Shown here in pieces: positions 44,383-52,868 of a stretch of 64,000 bases of DNA. Position numbers and translations under genes: made by a program. The stretch's first letter is position 1. Each line of letters starts with the position of its first letter. Below the pieces are notes generated by a model. The model did not search any database and was not told the origin of the DNA. It saw only the letters and a list, made by a program, of their open reading frames with translations. The DNA is from JAKOVR01 sp031415655 (GTDB taxonomy: Bacteria; Actinomycetota; Acidimicrobiia; Acidimicrobiales; Acidimicrobilacustridaceae). The stretch covers positions 7,541-71,540 of the forward strand of contig JANOSD010000030.1 in assembly GCA_031415655.1 (NCBI GenBank), written 5' to 3'.

Positions 44383-45162
44383 CTATCCGGCGAGTGCGCC
44401 TGTAGGCCGGTAGTTCCCGAGGAACAGTCCGAGGCGAGACTCGGCTCGGAGTTGGGTTCGGCGTGCGGTCTCGGGGTTCAGGCCAACCCTGCGGCTGATC
44501 GTTTCGAATGGTTCGTGGGCGAGGCGGTCCGACACGACAAGGTCGACGTCGCGTGGCCGGAGTTTGCCGGAGGTCACAGCACGATTGATCGCTGAGGCGA
44601 GATCGACGCGGTGTTCGACGTTGTCGAGCATGACCGGGTCGACGGTCGTAGCGAGGTTGGCCCACATCCGGCCGCTTGACCCGCCCGGGTGACCACAAGG
44701 AGTGACCTTTGCTTCGCGTTGACGGGCACGTCGGTGATCTCGTTCGACGTCTCGGAGGATCCCGTGGAACACCCCAGCGTGGCGGCGTTCGAGCGGGTAG
44801 CTGGCGATCCGGTGAGCGGTGGCGGTGACGATCTCGTCGACGACCGTGTGGTAGTCACGGTCGTTCGGGTGAGCGCCGATCCGGATCAGGATGCCGCACA
44901 TCCCGGGGATAAGGGTGTGGAGAACCATGTGCTGACCGACGGACGAACGGCTCTCGAGGGTGGCCTTGAGGAGCGCTCGGAGGATGTCATCGGCCGCCCA
45001 GGAATCGGTCAGACCGGTATCACGAATACGGGTGACAAGCTCGTCTGCCGTGCCGGCGGCGAGGAGCGGATCGGCGGCGAGGGTGGCGACGAATGCCCGG
45101 GTGGCACGGTGACGGTTGAACGCCGGCCATTCGCGTTCGAGGCGGGAAATGAGGTGAGGCAT
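44383..45162 (-). CDS. Sigma-70 region 4-like HTH protein of mobile elements
   Basis: A 259-aa protein. The C-terminal FETISRRVGLNPETARRTQLRAESRLGLFLGNY is a sigma-type helix-turn-helix preceded by VEHRVDLASAINRAVTSGKLRPRDVDLVV. The N-terminal half (FVATLAADPLLAAGTADELVTRI, WAADDILRALLKATLESRSSVGQHMVL) is helical and has a PLERRHAGVFHGILRDVERDHRRARQREAK basic segment. Similar proteins occur next to relaxase genes in actinobacteria. It is divergent from the relaxase across the CTCACG array, which it might bind. Confidence 0.62.
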   Translation of the reverse strand: MPHLISRLEREWPAFNRHRATRAFVATLAADPLLAAGTADELVTRIRDTGLTDSWAADDILRALLKATLESRSSVGQHMVLHTLIPGMCGILIRIGAHPNDRDYHTVVDEIVTATAHRIASYPLERRHAGVFHGILRDVERDHRRARQREAKVTPCGHPGGSSGRMWANLATTVDPVMLDNVEHRVDLASAINRAVTSGKLRPRDVDLVVSDRLAHEPFETISRRVGLNPETARRTQLRAESRLGLFLGNYRPTGALAG

Positions 45163-45211
45163 GGGGAAACTCCGTGAGGTCGAGGGGACCCGGGCACCGT
45201 CTCGAATCACC

Positions 45212-45427
45212 CTCACGGCACCTCTCACGGCGCACCTCACGACCACCAGATTTCTTGTCGAGCCGTCCGCTGGCGGCCACCTCACGACCTCACGCCAACC
45301 CTCACGACCACCCCATAGCCGCGTCTCACGGTACGGGTGTTCGCCCTCACGAGGACAGCCGGGATGGTCTCACGGTCGACGTTTGCGCAGGTCAACCCCA
45401 CCTCACGAGCCGGAACGGCCCCTCACG
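45212..45427. repeat. Array of CTCACG motifs
   Basis: CTCACG occurs 11 times in 216 bp, all in the same orientation, starting at 45212, 45224, 45236, 45281, 45289, 45301, 45325, 45346, 45369, 45402 and 45422. Spacing varies, with several multiples near 12. More copies lie near 46251 and at 46322. The density is far above chance, so an iteron-like protein-binding array is likely. Confidence 0.7.
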
Positions 45428-46341
45428 GGCCGAGAAGGGGATCTCTCGTGACCCGATTCCGCCAGCTGCCGCTCCCGTCTGAGGCTCTTCGATCAATCCG
45501 CCTCTCGAGCCAGCCATGGACCGGGCGTCGCCGCAACGACGACGAAGACGAGGCCATGGCGGTGACCGTCCGTGACCAGGACCGGCGAGGCGTTTGTCCG
45601 TCGAACCCGTCCACCTTCATCGAGGACTTCACGCCGATGCCCGCAGCGCCCCCCGCCCCTCTCAAGTCGACCACCAACTCACCGTCCGCCGCTCGATCGC
45701 TGCCCTCGCCCGCGCTGTCGGCGCGCCGCTCCGGAGGTTGTCCAAGCCGGGCTCGGTCGGCGTCACGAGACGGCGCTGGGATGGCCGTCGATCCCGCCTT
45801 CGGGCCTCGACCTGTGAGATGCCGCACGGCTGCACCTGCGCCCACGGCCAGCGACAAGCCGAGCACGACACCTTGGCCGGTCGCTGACGCCCGCTGGTGG
45901 CGGAACGGCGCTCAGACGCCTCTGCAGGGACCGAGCGCCTGGCCAGACAGCAGGCCGAACGTCGACCTCGGCGATCCAGAGCGCCGGGTCATCTCGGCCG
46001 AGTTCGCGGGGCCCGGTCCGTCGAGGGCGGCGACGGCCGGTGACCACGGAGAGTGGTCGCCCGGCCTCCCCCACCGCCGGGGGCACCTGCGTTCATCGAG
46101 AGGGGTCGCAACCGATTTCACCGTCCAAACGACAGCTCGAGAACCACGACCGAAGACGACAACGAAGACCACAAGACAATCGAACCCAACCACCAGATCA
46201 AGAACCAGATCAACAGCAACGACCAACCCAACCGACGACCTCACGACCACGACCAAGACCACGATCAGAACCATCACGACAACGCGATCACGATCAACCC
46301 AAGGACCAAGATCAAACCAACCTCACGAAGCACAGACCTTT

Positions 46342-46366
46342 GCAGGTTTCCGTTCCGGAAACCTGC
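46342..46366. other. Perfect hairpin, candidate oriT element
   Basis: GCAGGTTTCC-GTTCC-GGAAACCTGC has ten-base perfect arms and a five-base loop. It lies 70 bp upstream of the relaxase start and directly after a 200-bp tract almost free of T on the plus strand. MobF relaxases recognise such hairpins next to nic. The nic position cannot be read. Confidence 0.55.
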
Positions 46367-46436
46367 GGACCCCAAACCCCCGCCCGCTCCCCCAGCACCG
46401 CAACGGCTCTGCGGCTGCCCTGCGAGGGGCCGGTTC

Positions 46437-49400
46437 GTGAGGTTGACGATCACGCCGCTCGGCGCGTCGGGGCAGTCGGCTGGTCGGGTGGCCCGACGGA
46501 TCGTCGAGTACCTCCACGGCAAACAAACGTCGCCAGGGCGGAGCGTCTTGAACCCGGCACCCGGTCCGACATGTTCGGACGCGGTGGCGTATTTCTCGGA
46601 TTCGATGGAAGGCGCAGGGATGTGGCTCGGCGAAGGCGCCGCCGCGTTGAACCTCGAAGGTGAGGTGAACCCGACCGACCTCGAAGCGATCCTCGCGGGA
46701 CGTGACCCCGCCACCGGTCTGCGGTTGGTGGGCGCCGCCGGTTCCAGCCAACGCAAACAACTTCGGGCCGGAACCGCGGCCCGGTACGGACGCGATGGAG
46801 TTGCGTTGTTCACCGTCGCCGACACCGCCGTGCTTCTCGGTGTCACCAAGGCCACGGTCGCTTCGATGATCTCCTTGGGCGACAACCTCACGCCCGACGA
46901 CGACCCGGACGTGGCGAACTGGTTGCGCGCCCGCACGGTCGGCGGTGAACGGCTGATACCCCGCACGGAGATCGACCGGTGGTTGGACCTCACCGGCTCC
47001 GGCGTCACCGCGGCCGCGGTCACTGCCAGCGGCCGCTCGAATGACGAGCTTTCCACGGTGGAAGCCGCCGCGATCCTTGGAGTCACCCCGCAGTACATCG
47101 GCCGCGTGTGTGCCCGCTATCTCGACAACCCCAACACCTTCCCGGCTCGTGAGACCGCGAGTGAGGTTGGCCGTGAGGGTCCCCGTGAGAACAGTGGCGC
47201 CGAGTCAGCCGCCGCAGCAGGGGACACCGGTGTGCCCGGGGGTGCGGTGGCGTGGTTGCGGTGCCGCAAGGACGGGGACCGGATCCGGATCACCCGACGC
47301 GATCTCGCCGACTTCGCGTCACGTCGCAAACCGGCAACCGCACGGGTCGGGTTCGACCTCACGTTGACGACGGAGAAGAGCTTCGGGATCGCCATGATGC
47401 TGTCGGACCCGTCGATGCGAACGGTGTTCGAGAAGGCATTGGACGACGCCAACAGTGAAGCCATCGGGTTCCTGGAAACCGAAGCGACGTTCACGCGCCG
47501 CAAAGGGGAACGGGTGAAAGGCGGAGGTCTGATCGTCGCGTCGTTCCTGCATGGGACCAGTCGGGCATTGGACCCGTTCCCGCACCGTCACAACGTGATC
47601 GCCAACGCCACCGTCGACGCCAACGGTGACCGCAAAACCCTCGACGCCCGCGCCTTCTACGAACTTGCTCCCGCTGCCGCTGCGCTCGCCACCGCCCGTA
47701 TGCGTCACCAACTCACCCGCGACCTCGGTGTGCGGTGGCGGCGGTCGCCGCGTGGGGTGTGGGAGATCGACGGAATCACCGACCAGGTGATCAACGAGTT
47801 CTCCCAACGCCGCAACACCATCGACCTTGCCGCCGAAGAACTCGCCCACATCCTCGGACGGCCGGTCACCAAAGCCGAAGAACGACAGATCGCCGTCGAA
47901 ACACGCACCGCCAAAGTCCCGACCAACGCATCGGAACTCGTGGCGTCGTGGCGGCAACGCGCCGCAGCCCACGGCCTCACCCACACCGCCCTCGACATCG
48001 CGCTTCATGGAACAAACACCCCCACCCAACGCAAAGACGAACTCGACGGTTGGATCGTTGGCTGGCTCGCCGGACCCGACGGGATCACCGCGAACCTCAA
48101 CTGGTTCACCCGCCCCGACGTCATCGTCGCCCTCGTCGACCTTGAACTCCCCGGCCGGTTCGGAGGTGGACCGCTTCTTCTCCCACCGGAACAGATCCTT
48201 GGAATCACCGACGTGTTCCTCGACTCCCTGGGGGTGGTGCCGTTGCAGTTACCGACGTCGGAACGGATGGCCGGCTCCGACCAGACCGCGTACAGCACCG
48301 TCGACCTGCTCACCACCCAACAGAACATCCGCGACAGGTACCTGAACGGCATCGACGAAACGGCCGGGGTCGTCGACCCCCACCTCATCGACACCGCCCT
48401 CGACACCGCTGGAGACGGGGTTGGGGACGTGCAACTCAGCGCCGATCAAGCGGCGTTGGTCCGCCAGTTCTGCGGCAGCGGAATGCGGCACCAAGCGGCG
48501 ATCGGGCCTCCCGGTTCAGGCAAGACCGCAGCGATGGCCGCCGCCGCTCGGGCGTGGGAGACCGCCGGGTACCGGGTGATCGGCGCCGCCGTGAAAGGCG
48601 AAGCGGCCCGCCTGCTCGGCGACGCCGCCGGCATCGAAACGAACACCCTCGCCTGGTACCTCACCCGCGCCAACAACAATGACAGTCCGTTCGACCCGAA
48701 CACCGTCCTCATCGTTGATGAGGCTTCCACGGTGGCGGACCGTGACCTCGACCAGCTCATGGAACACATCGAACACGCCGGAGCAGCGTTGCGTCTCGTT
48801 GGTGACCCAGCTCAACACGGTGCCGTCGGTGCCGGAGGGAGCTTCACGTCACTGACCCGGCTCGACACCACCCGCACCCCGCAACTCACCGGCAACCGAC
48901 GTCTCCGCCACGGCAGCGAACGCCACGCCGCCAACCTGGTACGGAACGGCCGCATCGACGATGCACTCACCGTCATGACTGCCAACGGACAGCTCGACAT
49001 CGCCAACACCGAACGCTCGGCCTACCTCGCCGTGCTGCACCGATGGTGGCAAGCCCGCGAAACCGGTGATCCCCACCCCATGGTCGACCGGCTCAACCAC
49101 ACCCGCGCCAACCTCAACCACCTCGCCCAAACACTGCGCCTCCACGCCGGAGAACTCGACCCCACCCAGCACCTCACCATCGGCGAAACCCGGCTTCATG
49201 TCGGAGACACCGTCATCGCCAAACACCCCGCACGACACCTCCACCCCGCCGATAGCCCTGACCGTTACCTCCGCAACGGCACCACCGGCATCGTCACCGC
49301 CATCACCGACCAACACCTTCACCTCGAAGCCGACAGCCTCGGTGTCATCACCATCCCCGTAGACGAACTCGACCGCACCGGCGGGCGGCCGCTTCTTGAT

Positions 49401-49919
49401 CTTGCTTACGCGGTCACCAGCTACGCCGTGCAAGGCGCCACCTACCAGCAATCCACCTCGATCCTCACCCCCGCCAGCAGCCAAGCCGAGCTCTACGTCA
49501 ACATCACACGCGGACGTGACCACAACCACATGATCGCCGTCACGCCACCCGAACCCGACCCCAACGAACCGCACCTCCCTCGCCTCCCACCACCACCCCT
49601 ACTCGCCGCCATCGAACACGGAGTCAAACGACGACGAGGCGAAACCGCCGTCATCGACCTCGACCCCCAAGCCCTCCAACGCGCCCGTTACCAAATCACG
49701 CTTGAACCACCCGAGCCCGTCGGCCCCGCGCAACCGACACTCGAAGCAGATCGACCAGGGGGTGAACCATTTCCCGAAGCCGAACCCATAGGGCCAGCCC
49801 GCAACGGCCGCACCAACGTCGACCAACCAGACCTGCACCCGACCCCAGCACCACCGGAACCCGCGCCATGCGACTCTCCGGCGGTGCGGCCACGACGATC
49901 CCCAGGCCTGGGATTCTGA
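46437..49919 (+). CDS. TrwC/TraA-type (MobF) conjugative relaxase-helicase
   Basis: An 1160-aa relaxase. GTG 46437 follows GAGGGG; frames reaching back to 46053 are low-complexity. The TrwC domain starts VRLTITPLGASGQSAGRVARRIVEYL; the HUH metal site is FLHGTSRALDP...HRHNVIAN (His at about 372, 383, 385). Unusually, two HTH-like inserts (TVADTAVLLGVTKATVASM and TVEAAAILGVTPQYIGRV) interrupt the relaxase domain. The RecD-like helicase has Walker A GPPGSGKT (about 690-697), Walker B VLIVDEAS and a UvrD-like C-terminal motif DLAYAVTSYAVQGATYQQS. It nicks and unwinds DNA for transfer. Confidence 0.93.
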   Translation: MRLTITPLGASGQSAGRVARRIVEYLHGKQTSPGRSVLNPAPGPTCSDAVAYFSDSMEGAGMWLGEGAAALNLEGEVNPTDLEAILAGRDPATGLRLVGAAGSSQRKQLRAGTAARYGRDGVALFTVADTAVLLGVTKATVASMISLGDNLTPDDDPDVANWLRARTVGGERLIPRTEIDRWLDLTGSGVTAAAVTASGRSNDELSTVEAAAILGVTPQYIGRVCARYLDNPNTFPARETASEVGREGPRENSGAESAAAAGDTGVPGGAVAWLRCRKDGDRIRITRRDLADFASRRKPATARVGFDLTLTTEKSFGIAMMLSDPSMRTVFEKALDDANSEAIGFLETEATFTRRKGERVKGGGLIVASFLHGTSRALDPFPHRHNVIANATVDANGDRKTLDARAFYELAPAAAALATARMRHQLTRDLGVRWRRSPRGVWEIDGITDQVINEFSQRRNTIDLAAEELAHILGRPVTKAEERQIAVETRTAKVPTNASELVASWRQRAAAHGLTHTALDIALHGTNTPTQRKDELDGWIVGWLAGPDGITANLNWFTRPDVIVALVDLELPGRFGGGPLLLPPEQILGITDVFLDSLGVVPLQLPTSERMAGSDQTAYSTVDLLTTQQNIRDRYLNGIDETAGVVDPHLIDTALDTAGDGVGDVQLSADQAALVRQFCGSGMRHQAAIGPPGSGKTAAMAAAARAWETAGYRVIGAAVKGEAARLLGDAAGIETNTLAWYLTRANNNDSPFDPNTVLIVDEASTVADRDLDQLMEHIEHAGAALRLVGDPAQHGAVGAGGSFTSLTRLDTTRTPQLTGNRRLRHGSERHAANLVRNGRIDDALTVMTANGQLDIANTERSAYLAVLHRWWQARETGDPHPMVDRLNHTRANLNHLAQTLRLHAGELDPTQHLTIGETRLHVGDTVIAKHPARHLHPADSPDRYLRNGTTGIVTAITDQHLHLEADSLGVITIPVDELDRTGGRPLLDLAYAVTSYAVQGATYQQSTSILTPASSQAELYVNITRGRDHNHMIAVTPPEPDPNEPHLPRLPPPPLLAAIEHGVKRRRGETAVIDLDPQALQRARYQITLEPPEPVGPAQPTLEADRPGGEPFPEAEPIGPARNGRTNVDQPDLHPTPAPPEPAPCDSPAVRPRRSPGLGF

Positions 49920-49970
49920 AAGCGCGCCCCGAGCCGCTTCGCTACGATCACCTCACCCAACCCACCCCTG

Positions 49971-50009
49971 CAACGGCCCGCTGACCATTTCGATGGAAGC
50001 GGGCCGTTG
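49971..50009 (+). terminator. Hairpin after the relaxase gene
   Basis: CAACGGCCCGCT (49971-49982) and AGCGGGCCGTTG (49998-50009) form a perfect 12-bp stem with a 15-base loop, followed by a modestly T-rich run. It starts 51 bases after the relaxase stop. Confidence 0.5.
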
Positions 50010-50024
50010 CGGTTGTTGTGATAG

Positions 50025-50390
50025 CTCCGCCACCACCATCGCCGCCCGACCCGCCGCCACTTCCCCGTTGAGTTCGAAGAGACCACCACTGTCGACGGCT
50101 ACAAGGCCGGGCTCTCCGCACCGCAGATCACCCGCCAACACGGCTGCTCCGTCGTCACCATCTACCGGCCCCTCGACGCTGCTGCCGGCCCGCGGCCGCG
50201 CGCCCTGAGTGTGGCGATCGGCCAAGTCGCCCGCGGCTTACCCCGCGCCGTGAACAACCTCGCCGTGCAATCACTCGTCGCCGCCGACGCCCACGCCAAA
50301 CAACCATCCCATGGCCAACCTCAGCGGCGTCCAGCACGTCAGGATCTCGCTCCACCGATCAAGTGTTCTTGGGACTCTATCGACTCGTAG
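50025..50390 (+). pseudogene. Startless HTH-like fragment
   Basis: A plus-strand frame without ATG/GTG start reads TVDGYKAGLSAPQITRQHGCSVVTIYRPL, which looks like a resolvase/transposase-type helix-turn-helix, then loses character. The rest of 49920-50616 shows nothing further. It may be a recombinase remnant; confidence is low. Confidence 0.3.
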
Positions 50391-50616
50391 GACCGCCGAG
50401 ACCGACCTGCCGTCGAGAACCGAAACGCTGGACGCCTCGTGTCGCCCGTAGCCTGAGCGCCTCCGTCCCGGCTGACGCCGCGCCGCGAAGCGGAGGCCAA
50501 CGCCCGGTGCGTCACCGGCCGTGGAAGCGCGCCAATCCTCATCTTTTCGGACAAGGGCGCAATCTCGAATACTCCGAGGCGAGCGCCGGCACGGAAGCGC
50601 CGACCTACGTCCTAAT

Positions 50617-51051
50617 TCAGAACTGCGTCACGACCGTAGGGAGCAGAGTGAAGTCGAGGGTCGCAAACGAGTAGGCATAATCACAATTCACAGCGAGGTA
50701 CGTGGTCACCATCTTGTGTGCGGTCTGTCGGGCGCTGTGGTCTTTGACGGATCGCGTGCTCAAGGAGACTGTTGAGATGGTCGCCATGTAGCTCGAGATC
50801 GTCGGCGGGGCCCCAGATACAATTTGGTTCCGAAGATCTAGTTCTTCGCTTTCGGCCCGCTTCCTCTCACCGGGCCTAACGCCTAGTCTCGAACGGCGTT
50901 GCTCGAAGTCGTCAACCCACGTTTCGACCGCGAAGCACCACGCCGCTACCTGGCCTGGCGGATCGGTTGCGGGCGGCGCGGGCGTCACCCCAGGTCGCGC
51001 GCATGAAGCCAGGATGAGTACGACTGTCAGAGCCAGGACCGTCCGGCGCAT
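50617..51051 (-). CDS. Small lipoprotein
   Basis: A 144-aa protein: MRRTVLALTVVLILASCARPG has the lipobox ILASC. A proline-rich linker and a helical domain (WCFAVETWVDDFEQRRSRLG, RKRAESEELDLRNQIV, TAHKMVTTYLAVNCDYAYSF) follow. No family recognised. ATG 51051 gives the proper signal peptide. Confidence 0.65.
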   Translation of the reverse strand: MRRTVLALTVVLILASCARPGVTPAPPATDPPGQVAAWCFAVETWVDDFEQRRSRLGVRPGERKRAESEELDLRNQIVSGAPPTISSYMATISTVSLSTRSVKDHSARQTAHKMVTTYLAVNCDYAYSFATLDFTLLPTVVTQF

Positions 51052-51258
51052 ACGCCCACCCCTCTCGGTCACATCCATCCCCAGACTGAGCTTTGCTCGT
51101 CCGCAATCACACCGTAGCCGCGCGGCGCCTTGGCGGCTGTTGGGGGAGTCTCAGAGAATGGTGTATTGGCTGAGGTTCTGAGGGGAAGGTCCCCCAGACG
51201 CGACGGTCACCGCGTCAGCCTTGAGAAGAAGCACAACCAACTACTCAAGGAGAACACC

Positions 51259-51409
51259 GTGACTGTCCCTACCACTATCGACCCTGCCGCAGGCTGGGCA
51301 ACTATCTCGCCGGCGAGGACGGCGACACGGACCTGGCCCGGGCGATACTCGGCGCGTTCGCAGTGCACCTGCGGCAATCGGTTGACACAGAATCTCTATG
51401 GCGACACTG
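51259..51409 (+). pseudogene. Frameshifted small gene
   Basis: GTG 51259 follows AAGGAG (51247-51252) and reads VTVPTTIDPAAG; the coding-like text then continues in another frame as GNYLAGEDGDTDLARAILGAFAVHLRQS and ends at a stop near 51409. It looks like a small helical protein with one frameshift. The family is unknown. Confidence 0.4.
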
Positions 51410-51476
51410 AGAGATTCCGGCACAGGCGGGCCGCTGGGCGCGAAGCTGCCCAAGGACCACGGACCTTGGAGGGTCG

Positions 51477-52112
51477 ATGAAGCAGCGACGGATACGGCTT
51501 GTGGAACTCGGGTTCCACGATGACTTCAGCCTCTACCTCGAGTTCACTCGCAACCTGGTTCAGTCGTTTCACGTCGGCACCGAGAACGGGGCCGAGGTCG
51601 AAGTGGTCCGGTCGCGGTCGCTGGCGATCATCGATGCCGCCTTGACTTGCCAAGCGAGCCTCGTCCATATCACCGGGCACGGGCGGTTCGAGGACGGGGA
51701 CGCAACCCTCTCCACCGAGGATGGCGACGACTACTCCTTGTCCGAGCTCGCAGGAGAGCTCCAAGCAGAGAGCACTCCAATCGCTACGTCCGCGCTGCTG
51801 ATCGATGCCTGCAGCAGCGCAAGCACCGGCTTTCAGCGTCGCCTGCGTGATTGCATCGCAAAGCCGACGTTGCTCATCGGTAGTTCCCGCTCCCTCGACT
51901 GGTCCCAATCGACGGTGTGGACGGCGGCCTTCTACTCGGCATTCCTGCGAGGAAAGGGCAAGGGCTGGGAACCCATCGACTGGGCCGACGATGCCTTGCG
52001 TCGAGCGAACGAGGCGTACTCCGCGGTGACCGATCGTCCGAGCCCGTACCGTTCCGTGACTCTCACCCCCACCCGGGCTGCAAGTAGCGCGTTCGCGAAG
52101 GTCCGCCGATGA
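51477..52112 (+). CDS. Caspase/CHAT-like peptidase
   Basis: A 211-aa protein with the caspase-haemoglobinase dyad: LVHITGHGRF (His64/His68) and LLIDACSSAST (Cys112), in the order and spacing of CHAT and metacaspase-like domains. ATSALLIDAC is the strand before the catalytic Cys, and PTLLIGSSRSLDW the next. The protein is just the peptidase domain, without TPRs. It is coupled to the next gene by ATGA. Small CHAT proteases often act as effectors in bacterial conflict systems; the target and trigger are unknown. Confidence 0.75.
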   Translation: MKQRRIRLVELGFHDDFSLYLEFTRNLVQSFHVGTENGAEVEVVRSRSLAIIDAALTCQASLVHITGHGRFEDGDATLSTEDGDDYSLSELAGELQAESTPIATSALLIDACSSASTGFQRRLRDCIAKPTLLIGSSRSLDWSQSTVWTAAFYSAFLRGKGKGWEPIDWADDALRRANEAYSAVTDRPSPYRSVTLTPTRAASSAFAKVRR

Positions 52113-52612
52113 GCTGGTCGGGTGTATCTCTCCTCTACACGCCGGGCGACGTCGATCCCGGCGACGTCGCAGCCCGCCACATTGCCGTCGAGTTCACATT
52201 CGATCGATCCGGCGTGGCGATGGAATCGGTCGACTACGGACCTCCCTTCCTGCCCGACGACGTAGCAGGGTGGGCGGAAAAGGTTGTTTTGGCAATACAC
52301 GGCAAGTATCCCGATCTGGCGATCACCCAACGGTCCGCACCTGGAGACGCGTTGAGTCTCGAGCTGAGCGAGAAGGACGGCCTTGTCGTCCACATCGCAG
52401 CAGGATGCATCACGATCTGGCCCTGGAATGACATCCACGGCGTACCTCCGTTCGAGGACTACTGGATCTTTCTTGCCTGGCTCGGTCATGAGCTCGGCTG
52501 CATCGCCTTCGAGTTCGAGGAAAGCCGACTGATCGATCTCGGTCTGAACGAACGCGAGGCATACGACGAGTACCACTGGTTCGGGCCCGACCCTTCCACG
52601 ACGCGCTCATGA
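52109..52612 (+). CDS. Unknown partner of the caspase-like protein
   Basis: A 167-aa acidic protein starting MSWSGVSLLYTPGDVD and ending YDEYHWFGPDPSTT. It contains mixed alpha/beta text (AVEFTFDRSGVAMESVDYG, WIFLAWLGHELGCIAFEFEE) but no motif I know. The ATGA overlap with the peptidase gene implies a joint function, for example substrate or regulator. Confidence 0.6.
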   Translation: MSWSGVSLLYTPGDVDPGDVAARHIAVEFTFDRSGVAMESVDYGPPFLPDDVAGWAEKVVLAIHGKYPDLAITQRSAPGDALSLELSEKDGLVVHIAAGCITIWPWNDIHGVPPFEDYWIFLAWLGHELGCIAFEFEESRLIDLGLNEREAYDEYHWFGPDPSTTRS

Positions 52613-52868
52613 CCCGGGTCCGACCAACAGCTTGGAAGAGTTGGAAGGCGGGTAGTCGTCCAGCAGAGGCCTTGGCCTCGTGCTGTTCGGCCACTCACTG
52701 TCGAACTGATGGACAACCGACTACCTCGGACGACGCGCACTCCGCGACTGGCCGCCTACCCGTAGAAGCCGACGACGTCGGCAAATCACCGGCGCGGCTG
52801 CGTCACGTCCGTAGCTGGAAATCAGAGCGTCAGTGAAGGCGTCTTACTTGGTAAACAACACTCGACTA

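Larger units (their letters stand above)
45163..46436. other. Putative transfer/replication control region
   Basis: The 1.27-kb region between divergent genes contains the CTCACG array (45212-45427), an A/C-rich tract (about 46138-46340) and a perfect hairpin (46342-46366). The open frames across it are arginine- or threonine-rich in all phases and look non-coding, though TTG 45594 opens 97 codons with a CTCAH-like cysteine pair. Confidence 0.5.

Noticed and set aside
45212..45427. CRISPR-like array
   Set aside because: The repeated unit is only six bases with irregular gaps of 2-39 bases; no spacers of uniform length and no cas genes.
46053..46436. N-terminal extension of the relaxase frame
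   Set aside because: The 128 extra residues are Asn/Thr/His/Asp low-complexity text from the A/C-rich tract; GTG 46437 has a ribosome site and starts the TrwC domain.
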